Part shown: positions 47,001 through 56,751 of the stretch, one piece after another | Position numbering within the stretch: the stretch's first letter is position 1 | Layout: the number at the start of each line of letters is the position of its first letter | DNA from: Pelodera strongyloides | Lineage: Eukaryota; Nematoda; Chromadorea; Rhabditida; Rhabditidae | DNA: 64,000 nt | Assembly (NCBI GenBank): GCA_036852015.1 | Contig: JAANDG010000003.1 | Coordinates: 62,001-126,000, forward strand | Direction: 5' to 3' | Made by a program: the position numbers and the translations under genes | Notes under the pieces: generated by a model | Databases searched by the model: none | Seen by the model: the letters and a program-made list of their open reading frames with translations, nothing else | Told to the model about the DNA's origin: nothing

Positions 47001-47912
47001 AATTCTATCTGGATCGTAGTAGATAGCTGATTTCCATAGTGGGCATGCAAATTTATGCTTGTTTGGAAAATGAGTTGTAAATTTGCATGTTTAGCTTTGA
47101 AATCTACATTGCATACGATATATTTTTTGTATTTGACTTCAAGTTCTTTAGTTTAAATAATTCCTTCAAACTAAAGCTTTGTACCTTCCAAAGCTTCTTT
47201 TTTGGAAGTTCAAACCATCGTCATTTGATAAAAGGAAAGAAATATAGGGTCTATTTTTCCTTTAAAGGATCGCAGTCACTACAGATTCGTATTTTTTATT
47301 CGCTTTTCATTAAATATTCAAATATGTGAAGAAAACTACGATTCCAGCACCAAAGTACGGCAAAACGAACTCAGGGAGAGAAATCCATGTGTATGAGTTT
47401 TACTAGTATACCTTAGTTTATAATTGCCCGTATAGAGTTTCATAATAAATAACCTGCAGTGATAAACCACGCGCCAGGTGTAACACTGCAGGCTGTTCAC
47501 TCTCCAAGTACCCCTGGCAATTGCATATATGCACCGGCGACGGTCATTTACCAAAACCAATTTTCATTGATTTCTCTCCCTGAGTTCGCTTTTATGTGGC
47601 TTTGTACCGGCTGCATATTGTTTTATAAATCTTCTTGCGTCTAATAAAAATCGAATAAAAAAGTTGAATTTGAAGTGACTGCCTTCCTTTAAGTGACTTA
47701 ATGCTTACAATGAGCACTCACATATCAACTCCAGTATATCCGTGCGGGAAGTTCTTAGTAAAGTGAAACAAGAACACATGGATAATTGCTAGTGCACGCA
47801 GTCCTTGAATGTCGTCTCGTTTATCTGGAAAAAAAAACACATTATTATCTGTTTTCGAGTGCTGACTGAGGCTGTCAGGTGTGCGCATGGCGTACATTTT
47901 CAGTTGTCGCAC
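44039..47912 (-). CDS. Membrane O-acyltransferase, Acyl_transf_3 / OAC family (425 aa)
   Basis: Multi-pass enzyme thought to move acyl groups across or on a membrane. Minus-strand exons in order: 47722-47912, 46664-46793, 46348-46473, 45621-45805, 45313-45422, 44898-45109, 44551-44646, 44342-44405, 44039-44202; all phases agree. Motifs in family order: RDDIQGLRALAI with LFHF (candidate catalytic His in TM1), GVDIFFVISGYVMA, FYLRRITRIFPVYYF, REALFLTHN, FIHSWSLCVEIQFYLIVP (His-x-Trp-Ser-Leu-x-x-Glu signature), RPDDVQKEQYVSLIGNPERL, SYIGDASYTIYM|LHWP, and VHHLFEKPLL. The acyltransferase region is complete; no SGNH domain follows. The start is the first in-frame ATG and could be replaced by an upstream exon; the TTTCCAG at 47828 might also be a true acceptor. 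The exon 6 end is ambiguous. Intron 1 holds PAL-6, intron 3 a CRE-like array. Confidence 0.88.
45817..45960. promoter_or_regulatory. Tandem array of cAMP-response-element-like sites (TGACGTCA)
   Basis: Six units of about 24 bp (ATTGTGACGTCATCACAGTC plus GAAC). Four carry the perfect palindrome TGACGTCA; two have one-base variants (TGCCGTCA, TGACGTTA). Lies in intron 3 of the acyltransferase gene, within about 15 bp of the exon 4 acceptor. A 24-bp unit keeps frame, so a spurious MFDCDD repeat ORF appears on the minus strand. Sites are seen; regulatory activity is inferred. Confidence 0.55.
46190..46310 (+). repeat. Repeat D copy
   Basis: AATAATAATGATAATAAAAG, then CAACGAATCG and GAAGACAAGTTCTTGAGGTA; matches 18707-18830. 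Confidence 0.6.
47262..47692. repeat. PAL-6 element, inverted relative to 25808
   Basis: TTAAAGGATCGCAGTCACTA ... AGTGACTGCCTTCCTTTAA, TTAA at both ends. Intron 1 of the acyltransferase. Confidence 0.9.
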
Positions 47913-48146
47913 TTGTCGCTCATTGAAAATGTGCGCGGATCTTGCGCCAAGTGGTATTTTACACCTATATATATATTGAGCTATCGCTCTTGTAACTTAG
48001 CTATCATACGTAGAATGAAGACGGAAACAAAGATATTACTTACTCTTTGTAGAGTTCATCGAAGCTTCCTTCCACAGTTTACATCGATACCACGGAAGCA
48101 TTATCTGATTCTTTACTATTCGTTTTACAAACACTTTGTTCAAATG

Positions 48147-48240
48147 TGACAATAAAGTATTCAGATGTGTGGGAAATCAGGCACTCACACTTACCTGGTT
48201 TCCCATACATCTGATTGTTGGCTCTATAACTTTATTGTCA
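48147..48240 (+). ncRNA. Candidate miRNA-like hairpin
   Basis: 48162-48181 pairs with 48194-48213 over 20 bp: 18 Watson-Crick and 2 G-U pairs as + strand RNA, with a 12-nt loop. After an asymmetric internal loop (3 versus 15 nt), 12 more pairs (TGACAATAAAGT with ACTTTATTGTCA) close the base. Read from the minus strand, the two wobbles become A-C mismatches, which favours + transcription. A small foldback element is the alternative. Confidence 0.35.
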
Positions 48241-48424
48241 GGAACAAAGTGATTATAAAAAAAAGGTAAAAAAAATATCACAAAATGCTTCTGTGTCATG
48301 TTTAATACGCCCTAATCCCTAATTGCAAGTATCATATACAGTATTGCATATGCACAGTAAGGTTTAGTTACATATATGAAGAGTTCTAATTCTTCGAGCC
48401 AAGGGGAAAATATGACTACTACGT

Positions 48425-48560
48425 TCTCGGACGCGCAGACGCGCGCGTAGCTACCCGCGCAAATTGGAGTGCACGCGTAGCTAGCCGCGCTTTTGTGAAC
48501 GCGCGCGTACTTTGGCGCGTTCCGCGCAGTTTGCAAAGTACGCGGATAGGTGCGCGGTAA
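48425..48560. repeat. CGCG-rich private-motif island
   Basis: Repeated GCGCG(C)GTA, TAGC[T/C]... and their complements (CGCGCGTAGCTACCCGCGC, CACGCGTAGCTAGCCGCGC) in AT-rich surroundings. Confidence 0.7.
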
Positions 48561-50789
48561 ATTTGGGTTTTTATTTCCTGCGTTGAGTACCGTAGCCAGC
48601 ATACTGTACTTGCCGCAAAACTGCCGGAAAAAGTGCAAAAGCGCTCAAACGGTGCACAAAAAAAGTTCCGAAACTAAATTTTTTCAAGCATAAGATGTTT
48701 GTCCTTGTTATTATTCTTTTTTCTTATGTTTGACTTTGTTGTTAGTGCATCGTTAAGCTTTTAATCAGTTGTTCCAGCTTATAACGTGAAGTTTGCCTAC
48801 AAATATTGCCCGGTTGCGCTTATATCGACTTTTTGTGTTGTTATGTATTATACATAAAACTTTAAGAAGATTGCAGTTCATGATGGATGGATGGGTTCGT
48901 CGATCGGGACTTCGAATGCACCACAGTAGAATGTTCAAGGTATGTATTCAAGTGCCGATTGTGTCTAAAGTTCTTTCGTATAAATGAGTGCTTATTTTTA
49001 TGGCTGCATCCACAAATGTTCTAGGTTTCAATGGACATCACATATGATCCCATTCTTTAAGCGATTGAACAGCTTCATGGCGTTTTCCAGGTAGTTTTCT
49101 TTGATATTCCCGTTTTATTTATGAATTTTTCGTACATTTTGCAGAAGTGTTTCCTAATCATTATGTAATTTTCTTTATGCTTGCTTCAGAGGCCATATTC
49201 AACACTCGATTCCCTGAGATAGGGAAAATACTGGCTTTTGCCTTGACATTCTCGCTGTAGAATTCGAATGCTATTTTGTATGCCACCAGCACCAGTGAGC
49301 AGTCAGAGCAGTTATCAATTCCTATGTGAATATAGCCGTAACTTTTTGAATCATCAAAATTTTAGATTGAATTGCAGTGCTGCCCTGCACCCGAACCAGG
49401 ACCAACATTCACTACAGAGTACAGCTTCTCCCCAAGAAATGAGTTTCGGGTTTACCGGATAGCCTGCTGCATGGTGTGATGTGATTAGGTTTGTGCTGCT
49501 GTATGTTGATGTTATTTTATGTCTAAATTCGTAAAGTACTTTGGCGTATAACTTAAACCGAGTCGAATTCCTGCAAATGTTTATGTTGCTAAAAGTCAAT
49601 AGGTTGAACGATAACGTATTCAGTTTAGATCACAAACAAATCTCTCCGTTGGCGACGGGTACAATACAATCTACATTCAACAGGTAAATAAGGGCTTATT
49701 TGCTTTATAGTCTTTAACAGTGTTCTGTATTGTATAGCTTCATTAAATAAGGTTTGGCGCGTTGTGTTTGTCTCTTCTCTGGACACAGACACATGGTAAA
49801 TATACATTGGTAATTATGTAATTTTCGTTCAAGCTATGTTCTTATTTTGTATGTAGTAGTATGTGGCTTATGTAATAACTGAGGGTCAATAAATCAGCAA
49901 ATAAGCAATTAAGTTGTGTAATTACGTACTGTTTCTTACTGTTTTCAGGTTTACTTGCGAAACGGTTGGCGGCGGATACGTGGATGGGCAATCGCTACTA
50001 AATTGGACGAACGATAACCGGCGGTGAACTCCTGGACGTTTCACTTTGCTGCGATTGAAGTATGAAGAGCAACAAAGGACTCGAGGCTTCCGAGCGCTCA
50101 ACAAACGGTGTCACGCTTGACTCCGTACGAGGGTTTGGTGATCAAAAATGCCTTGGCTCGATAGCGATAAGCGATTTTGTTAAGCTCGAACCACTTGTCC
50201 ATATCATCTGTCTATTTCCTCCTCAGAATTGTTAATTTTTATAATCGTGATAGGATTTTTTTATTCTTCTTCTATGGATCTTTTACATTTGATAGGTATA
50301 TTATCGTAGCACATTAGACTTATGTATTAAATTGCACCAGGAGAATGTGCATCCAGATTGGTGATTATTACAGTTAGTTGCAGATCATGACTGATGCGTG
50401 TTATTACTTGTACTCGTTTGGTTTATTAGTCTTGCAACCACGTAGTTTTTTGATATTTTAGTTAGGTGCTCTTTTTGTTATTTATCATAACTTATGTTTT
50501 CTTTTTGATTCCTAGAACCAGCCGGCACAGTAATTAAGGATCCTAAAGTTGCCAGTTGTTACTTGTTAGCGTACGCACCTCATTGAATACATATAATGCT
50601 GTTTAGTTACCGTATTTCAGTTTTTTGTTATTATATTGTGTGTTATGACTTTATGTACGTTACCGTATTTCAGTTTTTTTTAGTTACCGTATTTCAGTTT
50701 TTTGTTATTATATTGTGTGTTATGACTTTATGTACGCAAATAAACCAATTCAGTCCCTTTTTATGCTTTTTATTTGGTTTTTGAGGGCG

Positions 50790-50945
50790 CAATAGTGCGA
50801 AAAGAGTGCGCGGGGGAGGCATTGTGCATGCACGTGGTCCGTTTGCGCGCAGTGCAGCAACACATTTGCGCGGACGCGCTCCTGCAATTCGGCGTCCGCG
50901 CAAATGCATTGCTGCGCTGCGCGTCCGAGGTTCAGAGTTTAACCG
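50790..50945. repeat. GCGCA/TGCGC private-motif island
   Basis: Dense TTTGCGCGGACGCGC / GTCCGCGCAAATG words on both strands. Confidence 0.7.
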
Positions 50946-51037
50946 ACAAAATCTGTTCTGAATGTGAGCTCCATAATTCAAATGCTAATGCTTTGCGCGT
51001 CATATTCTAATTATCCGTCTGGTAAGATAATGGATAT

Positions 51038-51190
51038 CAATAGCCCGTATTCTCGCGTCGACGGAAACATTCCGTTGGGGAAATCCTTTGTATGCAAATT
51101 TCTCGACTATCTAGACTAGCTGGAGGAAAAATTTGCATACGAATGAGCTCCCAAACGGAACATTCCCGTCGACCCGAGAATACGGGCTAA
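51038..51190. repeat. Palindrome with GCCCGTATTCTCG / CGAGAATACGGGC ends
   Basis: About 150 bp; inner arms AACATTCCGTT and AACGGAACATT, then ATGCAAATTT and AAATTTGCAT. End motif related to Repeat B (CGTATTC...GAATACGG). Confidence 0.8.
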
Positions 51191-51519
51191 TGGGTATAAT
51201 AATAAGGGTTAATATTAAAGTACAACAGCACAAATAATAATAATAAAAATGCGCAGAATAGAAGGACAGGAAAGGACATACATGGGGGTTTGTAGGCGAA
51301 AATATACTCCTTAGGTTTCATATATCTGATTGGCAACCACAAGGAAGCGCAGCCGGAAAACACGTTGAACTACAAGCAAAGCTGAACAAATAAACGTTGG
51401 CAACTACACCATTTACACAGCACAGTCCTTGTACCATACTCTCACAACTGTATTCTAACTCATTGTAACTCCTGTATTCTAACTCAGTGTATGTGTCACA
51501 GTGTCACTCATGCTCATGG

Positions 51520-51765
51520 GAAGTAAAAAAAACCCGATTTCGTCCCGATCAATTCACTCAAAAATCGGGTCTTGATCGGGGCGAAATCGGGGTTTCTTGA
51601 TCGGGGCGAAGTCGGGAGTTTTAAGAAATAATCGGGGCAAAATCGGGCCTTGTTCCCAATTTCGCCCCGATTATTTGTTATCGGGGCAAAATTGGGTAGT
51701 GGTCGGGCTTTTTTTTTTTTTTTTTTGAAAGAATCGGGGCGAAATCGCGGTTTTCACTTTCCTGT
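51520..51765. repeat. ATCGGGGCGAAATCGGG private-motif island
   Basis: Seven or more degenerate ATCGGGGC[G/A]AAATCGGG words plus inverted ones (CCCAATTTCGCCCCGATTA). Confidence 0.85.
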
Positions 51766-52447
51766 GCACACATACAATGAATGTACTCACAGAGACACAA
51801 CTGAAGAGTGAAACATTTCCGGAGGCACTTAACTGTATGACGCGGCAGCTGTTGCTGTTACAGGTTCCAGGTGACAAGATTCACGGTGACCGTGAGGACA
51901 TTTACTGCGTGCAACATTTGCACGCAGTGCTCTGATACAATTAGATGGTTGGACTTTTGTGTGGCTTATTATAGTAACGTGCATGGCACCTTCTTCGTGA
52001 CACAGAAATTTCCGAAAATAATAAAACATTGTTTTCATTGACCTTTCGCTTTCGAATATGAAAGTCCCTCACTAACAGGACAAACCCCTTTCTAAAAATT
52101 ATCTCTTCGTCTTATCTGCGCGATAGAATGATAAGAATTTACTGCGGAAAGATAAATTTGACGAATGATCACGTAAACTGACAAATTGACGGAAATTGAC
52201 AGCGCATATAGTGGTTAGATGTCAAGGTCAATTTTTTTTTTCATTTTAGAACTGCTTTAATTTATGTCATGCCTCAGTACGTGTGTGATTTTTGTTTGAA
52301 ACATTTTCCGTCCTACCTTTATTGATAAATAATATGCGTTGGTAAGAGTGGGCAGGATATAAATATATTACTAATTATAGTATTGATCCCATTTAGAGTA
52401 AGTATATATGACTAATTTTCATACAAGTAAATTGCATGCCATGAAGT

Positions 52448-52660
52448 TGAAGCGAAATACCGGCCGGTTTTTGACGCATCGCGGATATGCTAAGTTACTC
52501 GAATCTAGCTCGATTTTTTTATTCTAACTACATAAGAATACTATTCTGCGTTTCAAAAACCGGCCGATCCGGCTTCGCAAGAGATCTGAACTCAGCGCTG
52601 GTCCCGTGCTTGAAATACACTGTCCGGCTCCGGCCAGCTCTGGTAGGTATTTCGCTTTCA
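52448..52660. repeat. PAL-2 variant with ~70-bp internal addition
   Basis: GAAGCGAAATACCGGCCGG at left; right arm CAAAAACCGGCCGA is followed by extra GATCCGGCTTCGCAAG...CCGGCCAGC before GGTATTTCGCTTT. Confidence 0.7.
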
Positions 52661-52832
52661 ACCGTAACCGTTATAGTATAGTATATTCCCCACACGCTAT
52701 CTCACTTTTACAATTTCTGACCTACTTTATGAATCTATGACTTTGTGCTTGTTTATTTCCATTTTCTCACTAATCTTTCCTTTCCTGTCCCGTATTTACT
52801 GATAGTTTTATAATAATAGTTTTGTGCAGGTC

Positions 52833-55102
52833 ATGACAGAAGTGGAGACTATATTATACAAAGGCTCTTGCCATTGTGGAGCCATAAAATGGACAGTTAG
52901 AGCTCCGAAAATACTGAACGCAATCCAGTGCAAGTATGTGCCATTTTGAAACATTTTCGAGTGGCTAAAGCGAAATGCCGGCCGGTTTTTGAAAAGCATC
53001 TGGCATTCTAATGCAGCTTATGGAAATGGGCATAAATTAGAATAAAAAAAATCGAGCTAAATACGAGTAAATTAGCATGAATACGTGAGGACTCTGTTGT
53101 CCACGGTGAGTTCCAGAAGCCGGCCGGTATTTCGCTTTAAATAAATAAATATTTTACGCCACAAGATACTATAGCGTGATCCTTTATTCAAAGTACTCCA
53201 GTATATTGTACAAAGCTTATGCCTTAAAGGGACAGGCCCATCAAAATAAACCTACATTTACGATACGTTCATAATGACTATCAAGCATTTTTATTACAAT
53301 ATATACAAACTAAATTTCACCATTATACGCCCTAGACAACTTTTTTTCCAATGCGCCCTGCTCAAATGTATACCATAAAACTGCAGATTTCAAAGCTATA
53401 TATGCAAATTTTAATCGCATTATAATTTCACGATAAATTTGCATTGACGACGAGGATAGTTGCGGCTCTACGGTATACATTTGAGCAGAGCGCATCGGAA
53501 AAAAGTTTTAAATGGCAAATAAATGTGAAATTTAGTTTGTATATATTGTAATAAAAATGCTTGATAGTCACTATGGACGTATCGTAAATATAGGTTTACT
53601 TTGATGGGCCTGTCCCTTTAATCGCAGAGGTCTTGAGCATTAGGCGACGAGTTCCACATGACAAATTGCTCGACGTCTTCGGGCTAGGGCCAGGAGGGAT
53701 CGCCCATTATTCCATCGCCGGGTGGTGGTTTCAAAGTTGCTACGGGCTAGGCTCGACATGCTTAGTAACAAAAGTACTATCTAATAAGTACTCGGGACTA
53801 CCTACACGTTCTCTTCCTTCAGAAAACTCTTTCAGTTGTACAATTTGCAACAAGAAGCAGAACCATCATTTTATCGTAACGATGGACAACTTCGAATTGC
53901 TTCAGGTTGCTTCTTTTTTCTAGTGCCTCATTTGTAATTTGCTAAACAACTTCTTATTTGAAATTTCGTACGAAACTCGAAAGGGGTCTTTTAATTTTAA
54001 TTCCTCACTTTATTTATTACCTTCATTTCAGTGCCTTAGTAATAAACGACTTAAAAACCTTTTAGGGTTCCGATGATCTGACTGTCTACCAATTCAACAA
54101 AGGAGTAGCACAGCACAAATTTTGCAAGGTAAATTCGCACTAGCTTACGAAGAGAACGGTTGGCGAGCAAGTTGCGTCAAAGTGGCGCGAATGTTTCATT
54201 TGGCAGTGCGGTGGCGCGCAAAATGCTCACGGAGGACTGCTTGTACTTTGTTTTGCCGACCTCACGCTAAGCGTCCGCGCGAAAATGGCGTGCAAACGGC
54301 GAGCATATGTAAGCCGTGTTATCGTTGCTCGTACTGCCTACAAATCTACAAACTACTTTTGGAATCAGTTGTTCGGGGCCGACAGTCATAGCACACATTA
54401 CGCCCCTGATAAATTGCATCTGTTCAACATTGATACAGTTATTCATCCATGTGCAAACCCGATTGCAAAAATCTTTTTCAAAAAAAAACCTTTTCAGCAT
54501 TGCGGAGTGCAAAGTTTTTATCACCCTCGGAGCAATCCAGGAGCAGTTGGTGAGCGTCACATTTATTAGATTGAACTTGAGGGGTTTATTAGAAAACTTG
54601 GACAGACGCTGACTTTGAAATCGCCGCAGCATCCTAGCACGTCTTTGCTTGAGCGGCAGTAGTACAAACACTCACTATCATTCACTGGAAACCGAAAACT
54701 TCAAAAAAATCGGATCATACTGTAGTCGTAGTCACAACAAAAAAACTTCGATCATACTTCCGATTTTCGTGATCCGAGTCGTTTTGGTGCATGATCGGAG
54801 TATTTTCCGGCCGTGCTCCAGGAAAACCCCGATCATGACGTGAAATCCGAAAAAACTCGGATTATTCGAAGAAAATGATCGGTTTTTTGTTGTTTTCCCA
54901 ACACTATGTTCGGACAACTTACGCCTCAAATCACCTTTTTAGTACTTGTATACGTAACCAAAATAACAAAATAAAACTCTTAATTTCAGCAATTATGCCT
55001 CACTGCATCGATGAACCCAAGCCTGAAGTCAAATGGTCCTACTTCGACGGTCAAAACTGGGAAACGACAATGGAGACAAAAGCTCCAAATGCTTTTGAAT
55101 AA
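52833..55102 (+). CDS. GFA-domain zinc protein, CENP-V-like (132 aa)
   Basis: Exons 52833-52933, 53836-53905, 54066-54128, 54498-54549, 54990-55102; phases agree and the model is the length of a single GFA domain. Zinc ligands appear in the expected order: CHCG at residues 13-16, then C-T-I-C across exon 2, then FCKHCG across exons 3-4, followed by a conserved C-terminal block. The same fold is found in glutathione-dependent formaldehyde-activating enzymes and CENP-V; the nematode protein could be enzymatic or structural. The ATG lies 3 bases after TTTGTGCAG, a likely trans-splice acceptor, which supports this start. Intron 1 holds PAL-2, a Repeat A copy and a nested PAL-8. Subcellular location cannot be read from sequence. 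Confidence 0.88.
52966..53141. repeat. PAL-2 element
   Basis: AAAGCGAAATGCCGGCCGG ... AGCCGGCCGGTATTTCGCTTTAA. Starts about 30 bp after the exon 1 donor of the CENP-V-like gene. Confidence 0.88.
53160..53760 (+). repeat. Repeat A copy interrupted by PAL-8
   Basis: Left part 53160-53223 (CCTTTATTCAAAG..., ACAAAGCTTATG) and right part 53622-53760 (GCAGAGGTC...GGGCTAGGCTCGAC) are contiguous in the copy at 17050-17260. Confidence 0.8.
53224..53621. repeat. PAL-8 TTAA element, full palindrome ~398 bp
   Basis: TTAAAGGGACAGGCCCATCA ... TGATGGGCCTGTCCCTTTAA, TTAA at both ends (53224-53227, 53618-53621). Arms pair through most of the element. Confidence 0.92.
54690..54890. repeat. GATCATACTTCCGA / TCGGATCAT private-motif island
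   Basis: ATCGGATCATAC, CGATCATACTTCCGATTTTC, TGATCGGAGTATTTTCCGG, CCGATCATGACG and similar words on both strands. Intron 4 of the CENP-V-like gene. Confidence 0.65.
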
Positions 55103-55106
55103 TAAA
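55101..55106 (+). terminator. AATAAA overlapping the CENP-V-like stop codon
   Basis: The TAA stop is 55100-55102, so AATAAA shares two bases with it. A second AATAAA is near 55222; use of either is unknown. Confidence 0.45.
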
Positions 55107-56751
55107 ACTGCGCCCTCCCACATTCCACTGCGCTTTTCCTTTCTACATAAAACAGTTCACTTACCAAAGAACGCCCAAAAATCAAACAACCACAATTAAA
55201 ACACACCTTTATTACCCCCAAATAAAATCTGAAAACGGAACAAAAACTCTGTAGTCAAACGATAAAAATCAATCAAACGAATAAAAGAAGCACAAAGAGC
55301 CTGAATGGACAACCAGATATCCTCCAACTGATTCAACTTCTATATTGAGAATATCCAGCCCCCATCATCTACCAAAATCTTAAACAGATAAAAAAAGCTC
55401 CAGCGCTACATTTGTTCTGTTCATAAATTCGAATAAAAACGAGTGGAGAAAGTTATGGCTAAAACTAACCAAGGCCTCTCATACACACAAAAAATAACAA
55501 CTAATCCGTAATAGGCTATGAATAAAATGATAAAAAAAAACAAATTCCGTACTCTACATGCAGAAATCACAATGGAGAAGGAAGGGAACAATGTGGGCAG
55601 CGGGAACGAATTACCAGACACTCCAAAACCTACAGTACTCCTTACAAGTCAAATTGTACAGTACCCCTTACAAGTCAAATTACGGTTACTCCAGTAATCC
55701 ATCCCTTCTACCGTATACTTGGTCAGCACAATGAGAGCAGCGAAAGAGCGTTCGGGGGCAACCGGAAGGGAATAGGGATCAAATACTAAATGTATACCAT
55801 TCACAAACACAACACTATCATACTAATACTAAAGAAACAAAAAAACAATCAGCACGCACAAGGGGAGGACCAGAGATAAAACCAAAAAAGCTAAAGGCCT
55901 TGCCAGAACAAACAATATAGACGAGATAACAGACCAGGGGCAGAAAAAAAACAGAATTATACATTATTATTAATCTCTACTTGAAACAATCGAGGGCACG
56001 CCATTCTGCATTAGGCAGAAAATGCGGAAACTAACAAGGTCAAAAACCCCACAGGAAGAACAAATCACAAAAAGAAAAGTAGTTTAGACACCCAAAATGG
56101 GGCAAAAAATACCCAGGAACCCATGGATAGGCTAGACAAATCGCATAAAGTAACAAAAAAAAGCAGAGAAATGGAAAAAAAACCATGTCCAGAAGATTGG
56201 ACCGGGAGGAGACGATGGGCAGGCATGATAGAACGGCATCTCACAAAGAAAGATAGTGACTAGGAGCTACAGTATCACGGGAAACGAGGCATCCAAGCTT
56301 CCATCGGTGCTTACACACACTCACGAAATGAACGTCTGCTTACAGCTCCTGAAATAGACAATTACAGAATAGAAAAAAGAAACAATGAATCAACCGCCCC
56401 GACCTCTCAGACTCAAAACCCACACACGCAATTCTAACATGCAACCACTCTCATTTCAAAATCCAGACAAAAACTCTACCATATAGTCAATATACAATTT
56501 CAGGCTTTCTCCATATCGGGCTAACCATAAAAAACAGGCAAATCTTATGTAAGAACAGAAAAGAGGGGGGGGGCGGAAAAGAGGTGCTGGGAAATAGGAA
56601 AAGGGAGAAAAAAACATGTGTCGGAAACTAGAGACAATCTCGGAGATAGGACACAACTAGAACTCTAGAAGAACCCACCACCACCAGAACCCAGTGTACC
56701 TCGGACCATCCAGTCTCTTCCTCTCTCCTATTCACACCCCCACAGTACCTT
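55107..56751. other. Convergent 3' region of CENP-V-like and kinectin-like genes
   Basis: No coding exon. TTTATT near 55207 is AATAAA on the minus strand, so the coiled-coil gene may have a 3' UTR of about 1.5 kb that reaches the end of the + gene. The + strand is A/C-rich throughout. A GTAC-containing 29-bp stretch is repeated at 55626-55685. Confidence 0.4.

Larger units (their letters stand above)
47913..52832. other. Long region without a firm gene
   Basis: Contains a miRNA-like hairpin (48147-48240), C+G-rich motif islands (48425-48560, 50790-50945), a Repeat B fragment (49189-49290), a tandem duplication of about 70 bp at 50602-50740, an inverted repeat (51038-51190), an ATCGGGGCGAAAT island (51520-51765) and a PAL-2 copy (52448-52660). 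Exon-like pieces with splice signals on the + strand at 48877-48939 and 49949-50026 do not join in phase and match nothing I know; they may belong to a noncoding or decayed gene. Confidence 0.4.
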
